Shown: positions 1 to 12,149 of the stretch, piece by piece
Layout of the letters: every line of letters starts with the position of its first letter
Numbering within the stretch: position 1 is the stretch's first letter
Source of the DNA: Callorhinus ursinus
Lineage: Eukaryota; Chordata; Mammalia; Carnivora; Otariidae
Reading direction: 5' to 3'
DNA: 64,000 nucleotides
Assembly (NCBI RefSeq): GCF_003265705.1
Contig: NW_020312848.1
Coordinates: forward strand, 57,375,737-57,439,736
Position numbers and translations under genes: made by a program
Notes under the pieces: model-generated
What the model saw: only the letters and a program-made list of their open reading frames with translations
The model's database searches: none
Told to the model about the DNA's origin: nothing

Positions 1-2820
1 AGTATTTCAATAATTTCAATTCTGTGCTTCTATTAATAGAGAAAATATATAAAATGCATATGTATGCTATGGTACTAATAATAGATAAAGCACTAGCATA
101 AAATCTCTGAGGCGATAAGGAGCAAGCTAAAATAATTAAAATGTTTAGAAACATTGTTTTTTTTATTGTATCTAAACCATTTCAATTTTACTAAAAATAT
201 TGTTTTATTCCTTAGAATATGCTTTGTCGTATTTGAGAATCTTGATTTGTCTTTGAAATCTAGTGTTTTGAATGTTTTCAGTTTTATTTCAATGCATACT
301 TTGAAGGACTGTCAGGATTAGAAAGGGGGAAATAGCAAAAATACAAAAGCACCTTATTTGTTGTGTTTAAATGCGTTATGTGTGAGCACTTAATTTTCAT
401 GGGAAAGCCTTGAACATATTTAGAAATGAAGAGATGGAGGTTGAACAGAAAGGAGAAAAAAATCAAACTGGTGGAATAAAGTCCCAGAGAATGCAGAAGG
501 GAACGGGATTCGGATAGGAGGAGTGCCTCTTTATCAGAAACAGAAGAAAGGAGATTATAAAGGATGTAGATGCAGGTATCTTGTGAATATTTCACCTTAG
601 ACCGAGGTTCTTCTCTCACATGCCGGAAGAATACATACCAGCTTCAATGTGACTGATGCAGAAAAAGAGAAATCCATCAAGACTACAGTTTTTCTCTTTT
701 TGTTCCAGAAATTCAGCTTATAAAATTTTTTAGTTCAGGTGTTTATGGATTATTATAATTCTTGATTGCTTCTTAGCTCTTGTAAGCACATTTACTTTAT
801 GTCCCAACTAGTTCTCTCCTAGCAATACTAGCGTTTGAATGAAACTTGGAGTTTCACATTACAAGATGGAAGTTTCATGTTTTCATTTTTTTGGTCCGCA
901 TATTATACTCCCATTTGCTACACGTGTCCCAGGTTAGGCCCACTGAAGGCAGATGTTAAAACGTGTTTATTAGGACCCAACCACTGTGAAGGGAAGTTGG
1001 GAGAGTGTGACTGTGTGGAGAAAAATGTTTAAGTGCTAGGCAGGCTCCAAGAAGGTAAAGCCTCAGCCAACTTAGGGTGGAGTTCTAAAGCAAGAATGCT
1101 CATCCCTGCATCCTGCTTTGGCGAGATGGCCGGATCACAGTCATTCATGGTGGGATACTCTGGGAAGGGCATAACTTCTGCCAAGGCTGTAGCTGAGGCA
1201 CAACCTGAAGGAGCTGACTATACAACTCCGTGATTCTATCTTTAGAGCATAGAGAGAGCATGTCCACATATCACAAACTGTTGGCCTATAAGGATGTTTT
1301 GTTTTTCCAGGCATATTTTATGTATATTGAGTATGCCTAGCCAATCTCTATCAGTTACATTTCCAAGCGGAATACTAAAACCGTTTTGTTTTGCTATCCC
1401 TTTCATATAGTATCCTCTCTTCTGATCCTTCAGTTCTACTACCAGAATCACATGAGGAAATTCTATCCTTAATATTCATGAAAAGGATGTATTCTAATAA
1501 TCCACTGGTCATTTCAGCATCGGTTGTCTGAAGAAAACTGGCCAGAAAACGAAGACCAAGACACCACCCAGGTTTACCAGATCAGATACTCTTAGGGTGA
1601 AATTTGGGTATGCCTGTGTTGAGAGAAGCTCCTCAGTTTGTTTGGAATGAAGAAATCCCTATACCCCTGGTACCATTCCATAGTAACCCCAGGGAAAGAA
1701 AGAAGTTCAGAAGTTGCAACAAGGCACGGAGATTAGGATAGCTGACAAAATAGAGCAAGAACATAAAAAGGGCATATACAGTGTGAAGAGAGAGCACAGT
1801 ATCAAAATGAAGGTACTGTGAATAAAGTAATCCAATCTGTGCCAGAACAGAAGTAAGCCTGATCAGGGACACATCAGAAACAAGATTTGGCTGTAAAATT
1901 GAACAAAGCTCCTGAGGTAAGGATTTATATCTATATTCAATTTGGTAATGTTTACGACCTCACATATATCTGGGGATCAATAAATGTATCGTAGAATGAG
2001 TGATCTGAAAGTAGAACATGTAAATAAATTCACGCAGAAGTAGAAAAAGTACTGATTACACTTGCTGGTGACTGTTCCGTGTATGGGGCAGAGCCCATCT
2101 GCTGTACCAGATGCCCAGTGGTTGATTGGACAACAAGCCTGTGGGAGGCAAAAGGCATCTCTCAGAGAAGGCCACCAGGAAAGAGGCCAATGCAACTGTG
2201 CCAGGACTACTCCTAACTTCTGTCAATAGTCTCATAGTCATATTGAGTTCCTTAATTTAACCAGAAATCTCTGCAAATGTGTGAAGAGATGACGAAGTTG
2301 CATTTCATGGTTTAAAATAAACAACCTTTGAATGTTTCTGATAAAAATGAATTCATATGGTATCTGTTAGACAAACCTCTGCTATTTGGGTTGGCCGTGT
2401 CTTCCTTTAAACATACTAGGACAGCAATATTTTCTGTAAATATTTAATTATACAATATTTCTGAATTGACCCTTAACTTCCAGTGAATTAAATGTGAGAA
2501 ATCTATGTATTTCTTAAGATTTGAAGGTTTTATTTATCTCTAATTATATGGGCAGAACAAACTTGAAAATAATTAACTTTCGATTTCAGATTTCTAATTT
2601 CCTCACTTGTACCAAGAGTTTTGAAACACAGTTACACAACATTTGCTTTATTTTTGTACCTTATTTTCCCCCACGTCATCATAGACTTGATGTCATAGCT
2701 TCCTGTAACCAAGGTTAAATATTGTGCTTTAACAGAAATCATGTTAATCTTCTAATCCTAAAATGGCTTATCTATATATGCAAGTTTCCTTCTCTTTCCT
2801 TCCTTTACCCCTTCCTTCCC
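1..2820. other. unassigned AT-rich sequence
   Basis: No gene, RNA gene or repeat family was recognised here. The open frames present (up to 111 codons) lack family resemblance and codon-bias support. The part near 900-1230 is somewhat more GC-rich than its surroundings but shows no splice-flanked frame that I can support. Confidence 0.5.
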
Positions 2821-2825
2821 TTAGA

Positions 2826-2887
2826 TTCTCTCTCTCTCTCTCATACACACACACTCACACACATGCACACACACTCACCCACACACA
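2826..2887. repeat. compound (TC)n/(AC)n microsatellite
   Basis: A TC dinucleotide run passes directly into an imperfect AC run with interruptions such as CTCAC and ATGC. It is ordinary mammalian simple sequence; the interruptions suggest it is old. Confidence 0.9.
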
Positions 2888-2954
2888 GTAATTTTGCTAC
2901 TATATACTAGATTTTGTTCCAGAGGGAATTCCTATTAATAGTACCAGGTGCATA

Positions 2955-3178
2955 CATCTTCCGGGTGTTAACTGGAGGCTTTGCTTGAATCACATCAAGT
3001 CTTCACAGTGACTCCAGAGGCAAGCACCATTGTTCTTTCTGCACAGATGAGGAAATTGAAGCCCAGAAGATTTCAGTGATGGGCCCCCATCTACACAGCT
3101 GCAAGTGGTTAGAGTGGGATTAAACCCAATGTCTCCCAGACTCTAGAGTGCATGATCAATCATGCCGCTTTCTTGTCT
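2955..3178 (+). mobile_element. MIR SINE relic
   Basis: The core CAGATGAGGAAATTGAAGCC followed by a CACAGCTGCAAGTGG-like block matches the remembered MIR consensus (fossil tRNA-derived SINE mobilised by L2). It is diverged and has no visible TSD. The ends are approximate. Confidence 0.8.
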
Positions 3179-3884
3179 TTGAGATACTGAGTAGCTTTAG
3201 AGGAAGAGAGGAAATAGGAGCAATATTTCTGTGTAGTGACCTGGTGATATATTACATGTGCCCCTTCATTGTGGAGTCTGTTCAATTCTACCTAATACCC
3301 AGCAAGACATTAGAAATGGCCACAGATGAAGTTTTCAGATGGTGTCACCTAGTCAATACAACATGGCATTTTGGGAAGAATTCACTATAACATGAGATGG
3401 GATAGAAAAAAAAAAGCATTGAATGTGAATGAAAAAAATAAAACTATAAAAGATAATGGGGCATAGTTTATAAGGAAACAAAAAGCTGGAAAACATTGGC
3501 TTTGTCTTATCTGCCTTAAACAGAGTCCGTAAACTGTGTATCTCAAATATAAGAACAAGGAATTCTGGGCTCAGGCAAAATTAACTTATCTTGATTTCTC
3601 ATAAAAGAAAATGAAGCAATTTCTTAAATCAAATAGCAATATAAGATATTTTTTCAAATGTAAATGCTATTCAACAAGGGTAGTTATGTACAGTGCTTTT
3701 TTCAGTATTCTAAATTTAATCAGCCAAATTCTTCTTGTGACAACTTGCACTAAATCTTTATCAATGAGACATATAGGTCTTAATCATAAAGCTTTATTTC
3801 AGGATAGGGTTGAGGGAAGAATAAAAACGGTATGTGTCAAATAGATGTAAGTCTGAATGTACACTGTATTACTAAATAGCCACT
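3179..3884. other. unassigned sequence
   Basis: No supportable gene or repeat was seen. The open frames of 77-80 codons have no family resemblance. Confidence 0.5.
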
Positions 3885-4060
3885 TAACCTTTGACAATAA
3901 GCTAAGCTTATCTGTCAGTTTCTTTATCTATAGAATGGGGTAACAGTTGACAATCTTATTGGGATTGGAGAGAATTAAATGAGATAATGCATGAGAGAAG
4001 TTACATGTCACTGATACCATATACTGGCATATACTATAAATGCCATATGTCATTTATACA
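3885..4060 (+). mobile_element. MIR SINE relic
   Basis: CAGTTTCTTTATCTATAGAATGGGG followed by GGAGAGAATTAAATGAGATAATGCATG (shown here in parts) corresponds to the 'cagtttcctcatctgtaaaatggg' and 'ttaaatgagataatgcatg' blocks of MIR. It is diverged; the edges are estimated. Confidence 0.75.
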
Positions 4061-6599
4061 GTTTATTATAAATTACAGATTTTAGGTTTGTACTTAGTTA
4101 TCCTACTTAGAAATAGATCTGATTCTAAATCACACTCCTAGATTTCTGCCAATATAAAGACACAAAACTCTCACAATGTTTTTGGTGTGGAAGCTATGTC
4201 TTCCCTAGTCAGACTTTGTACTTCCTTCCTGAACCATGTTGTGATATTACTCTAGTTTTAGAGAGATGGCAATAAGAGGTTCTTGAGAATAAGCATGTCT
4301 GCAAAATACCAGGTGAGGTTATTACAGGGCCTTCAAGCAAGGGAAGGCTGGTTTCCTCTTCCACTGTCAGGGTGACTCAGGCTTGAAGATTCTGAGCATT
4401 ATCTGTATCCAATCCAATGACCCTGTTCAATTATGAGGATCCCACTCTCTTCCAAGTTTGTCCTAACCTTTACAAGAGAGAATTGATGAGGCTGCAAATT
4501 TAACTTCTGTTATAATTTTTCAACCCACTCAATTAAAGTTTGTGTCTGATTTTAATTAAGACCAGGCCTGTGGCTATAAAGAATAAGGGCTTATTTTAGG
4601 ACTGTCAGAGAATTTCTATAGTTATCTGACTCTAACTTGAGCTGAGAGTTTAAAGAGCTGAGCTTGTTGTTTTTTCTTTCTGTAAGTGTTCAAGTGCATT
4701 CCTTGGGGTCATCACGACTGCAGAAAAGTTGAGTGAACAGTCACTTGGTCCCCCAAGGAAGTTAGCTTCATCACCATAAAAGACAGCTGATAATGTGATT
4801 AATCATGGTGCACTATGTTTCTGACTAAAGACAAGACCAAACTGATTCCAAATCCCCATCTTTGAGGGTTTCCCTTTTGAGTTCCCACTCCTGGTACTAA
4901 TGACTCAATCAGCCAGTGAGGAGGTAGACATCACATCAGTTATTTTAACAGAAAGAATTTAACAGAATGAATTGTTAATTAGAGAATGAAAAGTGAAAAA
5001 AGCAAAAGGGAATGTTAATGTGTCATAGAAGTCAGCAACTACAAGAAGCAGCTAGCAACCTTAGGGGTTAGCAACAGAGGAAAGAGTTTGAAATTACTAA
5101 AAATTAGAAGCATGAATGAAGGGCCCTTCAGGGCTGAAATCCCACTTCTGAGGAAGGGATGCTGGCACTTCTGAGGGGGTGTCAGAAGTCTGATTCCATG
5201 GGTAGTGGAAAACTATCTGCCGCTTTCAGAATGAAGGCAATGCGCATTGGCGACATAACAATAACAGGAACAGGAAGGGAAAAGTGGGTTTAAAGTGAAA
5301 CAGGAAGGAGTGTGTATCTTTTTTTTTCTTCTTTCAGTCTTTTGTCTCTCTCTCTGAACACCCCTTCATGGCAGAATCTAATAGAGAGCCAGCAGACAAG
5401 AAGTGTAGTTTGCAGCATCCCAGCCACAGCATCACAGAGCAGAAGATGGGTTTGGATCTAAGGAAAATAATAACTTTCAGAAGGAATTTGGCTTGCAGCA
5501 CAAGAAAATGAGATACATATATTTTATATACAAGAAGGAATGAATGTATCTTTCACTTATGATTCATTAAATTAATTTTATGATTTATAAATTTGGGAGC
5601 ACTAATTTGAGTTATAAAAGAAACATTACTACTTATAAAATAGGCCCTTTATTCAGTAACATAGGAAACTAAATACAGAGAGCTTCAACATGGTAACAAG
5701 TAATAATATGCATCTATCTTTACAAAACAATGTAGTACAGCATATAATATTTTAAAAACAATATTCTCATACAAAATAAAGAAGAAACAAGAATGCATAA
5801 TCAATCTTCTTGTGTCCACCCTCCACTTAATATATTAATTCTACATGGATTTTTTTTTTTCAAATCATCCTAAAATACTTAATTTTCCTTTTGTCGGGGG
5901 GAAAAGTCATATAACATTTTCTTTCGCTTTTTGCATCAAGAATAATCTCTACTTTATTTATAAGGTAATGGATGATTCAACCTCACCATACCAGTTTTTC
6001 TCTCTCAGCATTATCTCCCTTCAAGGAGAATAGAAGCAAGAGCAGAGTCATTATTCCAACTGCACTTGTTTTTTGTTTGTTTTTTAAGATTCCTGAAGCA
6101 TAGAATCCCATTCCTCTACTAGTCCTACTCAAATATTACTTACTTTTCAGGGCCCAGACTAAATGTTTTTGGCTTCCCTGGTTATACATTATGTATCTGA
6201 TACTCATCCATGGCAGAATGTAACATTGAGGTGGTAAATTATGTTTTTTATTCACTGCATTACCTTTGCTCCAATCTAAGCTTTTTCTAGTTTATTAGTA
6301 TTTACTAGCCTCAGAGAAAATAATAGATGACATCACCTTTCTCAGTCCTCTGTAAAAGTCTAAACTCAATGTGGGTAACTGTAGGGTGAGCTGAGTGAGC
6401 CAGGCAATCCAAGTGATAGGACTCTGAGGAAGGAGCAAGACTCAGAAGATGAGAGTGCATAGAGGGTCTGTGGAAGCTAACCCATAGGCACCACAGCTCC
6501 CAATTTTGTCAAATGTCTTGTGCTCACAAGCAGGGTCATGGAGCAGCCAAGCCATCGTTGAGAGATTACTTCAGGTGATAGAATCTGGCCTTTGTAGAT
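4061..6599. other. unassigned sequence with one possible repeat fragment
   Basis: No gene was recognised. Around 5330-5490, a stretch with GTAGTTTGCAGCATCCCAG and a following GATGGGTTTGGATC resembles an interspersed repeat that I cannot name. The rest is AT-rich with short poly-T runs. Nothing else is supportable. Confidence 0.4.
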
Positions 6600-6820
6600 A
6601 AAGCACCTGAGTCTGAGGGTTCTAGAGGGGAGGGGGGTGGGAGGATGGGTTAGCCTGGTGTTGGGTATTAAAGAGGGCACGTTCTGCACGGAGCACTGGG
6701 TGTTATGCACAAACAATGAATCATGGAACACTACATCAAAAACTAATGATGTAATGTATGGTGATTGACATAACATAATAATAAAAAAAAAGTAAAAAAA
6801 AAAAAAAAGCACCTGAGTCT
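6600..6820 (+). mobile_element. young L1, 3' end only, with TSD
   Basis: A 5'-truncated LINE-1 carrying only about 190 bp of 3' UTR (6615-6805) ends in an A-rich tail. It includes the arctoid-type ATGAATCATGGAACACTAC block. The 15-bp TSD aaagcacctgagtct is perfect at 6600-6614 and 6806-6820. The insertion is therefore complete as it stands and was made by target-primed reverse transcription with early termination. It has no coding capacity. Confidence 0.95.
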
Positions 6821-6869
6821 AAACCAAGCTTTAGGAGATAACACGTGAGAAAGGAAAAGAACATAGTTT

Positions 6870-9083
6870 AAGATAACACACTTCTCAAACTCTCACTCTT
6901 TGCAGATGATATGATACTGTATGTGGAAAACCCGAAAGACTCCACCCCAAAACTGCTAGAACTCATACAGGAATTCAGTAAAGTAGCAGGATATAAAATC
7001 AATGCACAGAAATCAGTGGCATTCCTATACACCAACAACAAGACAGAAGAGAGACAAATCAAGGAGTTGATCCCATTTACAATTGCACCCAAAACCATTA
7101 GATATCTAGGAATAAATTTAACCAAAGAGGCAAAGGATCTGTACTCAGAAAACTATAAAATACTCATGAAAGAAATTGAAGAAGACACAAAGAAATGGAA
7201 AAACGTTCCATGCTCATGGATTGGAAGAACAAACATTGTGAAGATGTCAATGCTACCTAGAGCAATCTACACATTCAGTGCAATCCCCATCAAAATACCA
7301 TCCACCTTTTTCAAAGAAATGGAACAAATAATCCTAAAATTTGTATGGAACCAGAAGAGACCCCGAATAGCCAGAGGAATCTTGAAAAAGAAAAGCAAAG
7401 CTGGCGGCATCACAATTCCGGACTTCCAGCTCTATTACAAAGCTGTCATCATCAAGACAGTATGGTACTGGCACAAAAACAGCCACATAGATCAATGGAA
7501 CAGAATCGAGAGCCCAGAAATGGACCCTCAACTCTATGATCAACTTATTTTTGACAAAGCAGGAAAGAATGTCCAATGGCAAAAGGACAGTCTCTTCAAC
7601 AAATGGTGTTGGGAAAATTGGACAGTCACATGCAGAAGAATGAAACTGGACCATTTCCTTACACCACACACAAAAATAGACTCCAAATGGTTGAAAGACC
7701 TAAACGTGAGACAGGAGTCCATCAAAATCCTAAAGGAGAACACAGGTAGCAACCTCTTCGACCTCAGCCACAGCAACTTCTTCCTAGAAACATCGCCAAA
7801 GGCACGGGAAGCCAGGGCAAAAATGAACTATTGTGATTTCATCAAGATAAAAAGCTTTTTGCACAGCAAAAGAAACAGTCCACAAAACCAAAAGACAACT
7901 GACAGAATGGGAGAAAATATTTGCAAATGACATATCAGATAAAGGGCTAGTATCCAAAATCTATAAAGAACTTTTCAAACTCAATACCCAAAGAACAAAT
8001 AATCCAATCAAGAAATGGCAGAAGACATGAACAGACATTTTTCCAAAGAAGACATCTAAATGGCCAACAGGCACATGAAAAAGTGCTCAACATCGCTCGG
8101 CATCAGGGAAATCCAAATCAAAACCTCAATGAGATACCACCTCACACCCGTCAGAATGGCTAAAATTAACAAGTCAGGGAACGACAGATGTTGGCGGGGA
8201 TGTGGAGAAAGGGGAACCCTCCTACATCGTTGGTGGGAATGCAAGCTGGTGCAACCCCTCTGGAAAACAGTATGGAGGTTCCTCAAACAGTTGAAATTAG
8301 AGCTACCATTCGATCTGGCAATTGCACTACTGGGTATTTACCACAAAGATACAAATGTAGGGACCCGAAGGGGTACGTGCACCCCAATGTTTATAGCAGC
8401 AATGTCCACAATAACCAAACTGTGGAAAGAGCCAAGATGTCCATCGACAGATGAATGGATAAAGAAGAGGTGGTATATATACACAATGGAATATTATGCA
8501 GCCATCAAAAGGAATGAGATCTTGCCATTTGCAACGACGTGGATGGAACTGGAAGGTGTTATGCTGAGTGAAATAAGTCAATCAGAGAAAGACATGTATC
8601 ATATGACCTCACTGATATGAGGAATTCTTAATCTCAGGAAACAAACTGAGTGTTACTGGAGTGGTTGGGGGTGGGAGGGATGGGGTGGCTGGGTGATAGA
8701 CATTGGGGAGGGTATGTGCTACGGTGAGCACTGTGAATTGTGCAAGACTGTTGAATCACGGATCTGTACTTCTGAAACAAATAACACAACATATTTTAAG
8801 AAAAAAGAAAAAGAAGAAGATAGCAGGAGAGGAAGAATGAAGGGGAGTAAGTCAGAGGGGGAGATGAACCATGAGAGACGATGGACTCTGAAAAACAAAC
8901 TGAGGGTTCTAGAGGGGAGGAGGGTAGGGGGATGGGTTAGCCTGGTGATGGGTATTGAGGAGGGCACGTTCTGCATGGAGCACTGGGTGTTATGAACAAA
9001 CAATGAATCATGGAACACTGCATCAAAAACTAATGATGTAATGTATGGTGATTAACATAACAGTAAAAAGATAACACACTTCT
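6870..9083 (+). mobile_element. young L1, 5'-truncated, 2.2 kb, with TSD
   Basis: A LINE-1 copy (6886-9067) keeps the last part of ORF2 from just before the reverse-transcriptase FADD motif, then a G-rich 3' UTR and a very short A tail. The 16-bp TSD aagataacacacttct is perfect at 6870-6885 and 9068-9083. The target site reads TTT/AAGA, matching L1 endonuclease preference. It begins only about 50 bp after the preceding L1 and has the same orientation. The ORF2 is broken (separate entry), so the copy cannot move by itself. Confidence 0.97.
6887..8620 (+). pseudogene. L1 ORF2 3' remnant (reverse transcriptase/C-terminal domain)
   Basis: This is the remains of LINE-1 ORF2, the endonuclease/reverse transcriptase that copies L1 RNA at the nick. 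The frame opens at 6887 with the catalytic FADD motif at 6899-6910 and runs about 350 codons. It continues after breaks through the Cys-rich C-terminal region ([18 protein letters not shown], about 8190-8245) to the end MTSLI at 8620. The endonuclease domain and the N-terminal half of the RT are absent through 5' truncation. Three lesions are visible when compared with the copy at 41-42 kb: an extra T in the run at 7856-7860, a lost G near 8018, and a TAA stop at 8057-8059. The open frames antisense to it are shadows. Identification is firm from sequence; loss of function is inferred. Confidence 0.95.
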
Positions 9084-9237
9084 GATATACTCTTCCATTA
9101 GTATTTGAGACTGGATTGAATAGGATAATTGCTAATAAAAAAGATGCAACTATTAGGCATCTTTCATTCCATATAGTGCAACATTGAAATACTACTATTT
9201 ATGTATCATTTCTGCTTCTTTTTATTTATTTATTTCA
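9084..9237. other. unassigned spacer
   Basis: A short AT-rich spacer between L1 copies with no recognisable element. Confidence 0.4.
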
Positions 9238-9565
9238 AATTTCTTTAAAAAACAGCTATATTGAGGTATCATTGACATTTAATTCAATGCATGTATTTAA
9301 AATAAGTGCACAATTCAATAAATTTTGACATATATATAAACTATATGTAACATTCATGTTAGACACACATTTGTATACACACATAATATGTTCATATATG
9401 TATTATGAACATATATATGTTCACAAATATGTATATACACATACATATATGGCTATACAAATATGCATGTGTATTTACATACATACATACATGCATAGTT
9501 ATGAACTCATCATCACAGTCAGGATAATGAACATAGTTATCATACCTACATGGTTCCTTTTGACT
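9238..9565 (-). mobile_element. old L1M 3' UTR fragment
   Basis: TATTGAGGTATCATTGAC, then CACAATTCAATAAATTTTGAC, then CATCACAGTCAGGATAATG follow in order the reverse complement of a mammalian L1M 3' UTR. A TA/CATA-rich low-complexity stretch (about 9370-9490) is expanded inside it. Subfamily is not assigned. Confidence 0.7.
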
Positions 9566-9572
9566 TTTTTTT

Positions 9573-9676
9573 TCACATGCACCCTTATGTTTATTGCAGC
9601 ATTGTTTACAATAGCCAAATTATGGAAGTAGCCCAAGTGTCCATCCATAGATGAATGGATAAAGAAGAACTGGTAT

Positions 9677-9718
<42 letters not shown>

Positions 9719-10095
9719 TATTACTTAGCCATGAGAATGAATGAAATCCTGCCATTTGCAACAACATAGATGGATCTAGAGAATATAATGTTAAGCTAAA
9801 TAAGCCAGTTAGAGAAAGACAAATATCATTTGATTTCATTCATATGTGGAATTTATGAATCAAAACGAACAAAGAACAAAAAGAGACAAACCAAAACACA
9901 GACTCTCAACTATAGAGAAAAAACTGATAGCTACCAGAGGGGAAGTGGGTTGGGGGATGGGCAAAACAGCTGTAGAGAACATATCCTGATGAGCACCAAG
10001 CAATGTACGGAAATACTTTCATTTATAAATAGTCATACAATGAATGAAAGTTTATATGTTATGTTTGCCTATATTTTTACAAGCATAATGCAATG
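9573..10095 (+). mobile_element. older carnivore L1 fragment (ORF2 end + 3' UTR)
   Basis: The translated start gives FIAALFTIAKLWK and DEWIKKNWY, matching the ORF2 C-terminus of the younger copies, then the carnivore L1 3' UTR (CATATGTGGAATTTATG, TAGCTACCAGAGGGGAAG). The codons for the tyrosine-rich segment have become an AC microsatellite. It is diverged, truncated at both ends, and carries in-frame stops. No TSD was identified. Confidence 0.85.
9679..9715. repeat. (AC)n microsatellite inside L1 ORF2
   Basis: About 18 AC units sit where younger copies read TATATATACACAATGG in ORF2. The repeat thus arose by expansion of an L1-borne seed, and gives a His-Thr run in one frame and a Val-Cys run on the other strand. 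Confidence 0.95.
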
Positions 10096-10745
10096 AAAAA
10101 ACTCCTTAAGCCCTCATTTCTTATGGTTCTCCAGTTTTTTGTTTAAGTATGTAGAAGAATAAGTAACTTGCTAAGTGTTTAGTGTCAATCTACATACTAA
10201 TGATTGTGATTGAAGAAATTTCATTTTATTACTATAGTTTTCACTTTAATTCTGGAAAATGACATTTTGCTTTTTATTTGGCAAATAAAATCTACGAATT
10301 CTTAATGAGATACATGTGGAAGTTCATGAAAGGTTTATTCCCCCATGGCCATATTTAATGCAAAATTACAAGTGCTAAAACGTCATTACAGAGCTTTAGT
10401 TAGGGAACAGGAATAAACTGACAGAATTTTAGCCACACAAAAAGAATATATTTTTATTGGCTGCATTTTAAATAATGGCAAGGTTATGCTACTGTTGACA
10501 GATATTCTTCACCCATCTGTAAAAATTGCTTTATGCTTCTGGGTGTTATTAATAAGCAAGTCTTTTACCTTAATAATATCAAAATTTAAAATACATCATC
10601 TTGTACTTAATTTTTGCCATCATTCTTAAATGAATATAATTTTTACATGTACAATCATTATTTCTTTATTATCTGATTTTACCCTAAAATAATATTTGCA
10701 ATCACTAAAGTTTAGATGGAAATATCAAATCATTTATATCACTTA
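10096..10745. other. unassigned sequence
   Basis: AT-rich; no gene or repeat that I can support. Confidence 0.5.
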
Positions 10746-10778
10746 TGGGTTTTTTTTTAAAAGATTTATTTATTTGAT

Positions 10779-10970
10779 TTGTCTCCCCCTCCGATTTCAA
10801 CCCCCCCTTCATTTTTCCCTTCCTTCTCCTAATGTCTTCCATGCTATTGAGGAGGGCACCTATTGCATGGAGCACTGGGTGTTATATGCAAACAAAGAAT
10901 CATGGAACACTACATCAAAAACTAATGATAGTGACTAACATAACACAATAAAAAAATAAAACAAAAAAAT
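10779..10970 (+). mobile_element. L1 3' end with 5' inversion (twin priming)
   Basis: Bases about 10783-10848 (CTCCCCCTCCGATTTC and on) are L1 3' UTR in minus orientation. From about 10849 (ATTGAGGAGGGCACC) the L1 3' end continues in plus orientation to an A-rich tail at 10950-10970. This head-to-head arrangement is the signature of twin priming. Flanks repeat a TSD-like AAGATTTATTTATTTGA versus AAGATTTATTTGA (10762-10778 and about 10990), differing by one TTTA unit of the host SINE. Confidence 0.85.
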
Positions 10971-11055
10971 AAATAAAAACAAAAACAAAGCAAGATTTAT
11001 TTGAGAGAGAGAGCGAGCGAGCATGTGCACAGGAGAGGGGCAGAGGGAGAGAGAG

Positions 11056-11234
11056 TCTTTTTTTTTTTTAAAGATTATTTATTTGAGAGAGAGAGAGCGC
11101 GCACACAAACGGGGGAGGGGCCGAGGGAGAGGGAGAAGCAGACTCCCTGCTGAGCAGGGAGCCCCAGGTGGGACTTGATATCAGGACCTGAGCCAAAGGC
11201 AGATGCTTAACTGACTGAGCCACTCAGCCACTGT
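11056..11234 (-). mobile_element. Can-SINE nested in an older SINE
   Basis: The T-run and AAAGATTATTTATTTGAG start, the GAGGGAGAGGGAGAAGCAG middle and the AACTGACTGAGCCACTCAG head make a nearly complete antisense Can-SINE. It separates the AG-rich and head parts of the outer SINE. No clear TSD was found. The junction at the head is uncertain by several bases. Confidence 0.85.
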
Positions 11235-11340
11235 GCTAAGTACAGAACCTGACACGGGGCTCGATCTCATGACCCTGAGATCACCACTTGAGCTGAAACC
11301 AAGAGCTGGACACTCAACTGACTGCGCCACCCAGGTGCCC

Positions 11341-11780
11341 ACATTTTTTTTTTTTACTTGACCAATTCTACATAGTATAATCAAGATACTAATGGTTTCC
11401 TTTTTTAAAAACAAAAACCCACAAAAAAAGTGTTTTAAGACAAATAAATTATAAACAAAAATGTCAAGATTTAAGAGATAATACTTTCCATAAATTAAGA
11501 TAGTAAAATAATAGAGTATAAAAATAAAAACAAACAAAATCTTTTAAAAAGGAGCTTATTATTTGTGTTTCATTTTTGTTTCCAGAGCTCAAAATTTCTT
11601 CATGAAGATTCGTGTTTCTGTCTGAATTTATATTCCTTCTGCCTAAGGTACTTCCTTTAACATTTTTTATATTGTGTCTGTGCTGGCAATGAATTTTCTC
11701 AGCCTTTGTCTAAAAAAGTCTTTATGTCATCTTCACTTTGTAAAGATATTTTCACTGATTAGAGAATTCTGGGTTGACAT
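11341..11780. other. unassigned sequence
   Basis: AT-rich with poly-A/T runs; no supportable element. A 118-codon minus frame running into the SINE from here is SINE- and T-rich-derived and is not a gene. Confidence 0.5.
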
Positions 11781-12131
11781 TTTTAATTTTATGTTAATCA
11801 CCATACATTACATCATTAGTTTTTGATGTAGTGTTCCATGATTCATTGTCTGTGCATAACACAGAGTGCTCCATGCAGTACGTGCCCTCTTTAATACCCA
11901 TCACCAGGCTAACCCATCCCCCTACCGTCCTCCCCTCTAGAACCCTCAGTTTGTTTCTCAGAGTTCATCATCTCTCATGGTTCATCTCCCTCTCCGACTT
12001 ACTCCCCTTCATTCTTCCCTTCCTGCTATCTTCTTCTTCTTTTTTTTTTCTTAACATATATTGCATTATTTGTTTCAGAAGTACAGATCTGTGATTCAAC
12101 AGTCTTGCACAATTCACAGCACTCACCATAG
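11781..12131 (-). mobile_element. young L1 3' UTR fragment
   Basis: GTTAATCACCATACATTACATC and the following blocks are the reverse complement of the same arctoid L1 3' UTR seen at 8.6-9.07 kb, extending to CACTCACCATAG. It is truncated within the 3' UTR and contains no ORF2. I could not find a convincing TSD; it abuts an ancient L1 fragment at about 12150. Confidence 0.92.
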
Positions 12132-12149
12132 CTATGTTTTTTTGTTTTT

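Larger units (their letters stand above)
10750..11340 (-). mobile_element. Can-SINE split by an L1 and a second SINE
   Basis: The outer SINE runs antisense: T-rich end and AAAGATTTATTTATTTGA at 10750-10778, GAGAGAGAGCGAGCGAGC at about 10995-11055, and the tRNA-like head at about 11235-11340 ending CACCCAGGTGCCC. A twin-primed L1 and another minus-strand SINE interrupt it (separate entries). The parts are collinear with one tRNA-Lys-derived Can-SINE. It is a dead host element; edges between parts are approximate. Confidence 0.85.

Noticed and set aside
7334..8581. Minus-strand frames opposite the L1 ORF2 at 7-8.6 kb, and plus-strand frames opposite the copy at 41-42 kb
   Set aside because: They are antisense shadows of ORF2; the sense frame alone matches a known protein.
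9499..9839. Cys-Val repeat peptides
   Set aside because: These are translations of the AC microsatellite; the same applies to the His-Thr runs at 22463-22700.
11181..11537. 118-codon minus frame
   Set aside because: Its C-terminal part is SINE sequence and the rest is poly-A/T-rich spacer.
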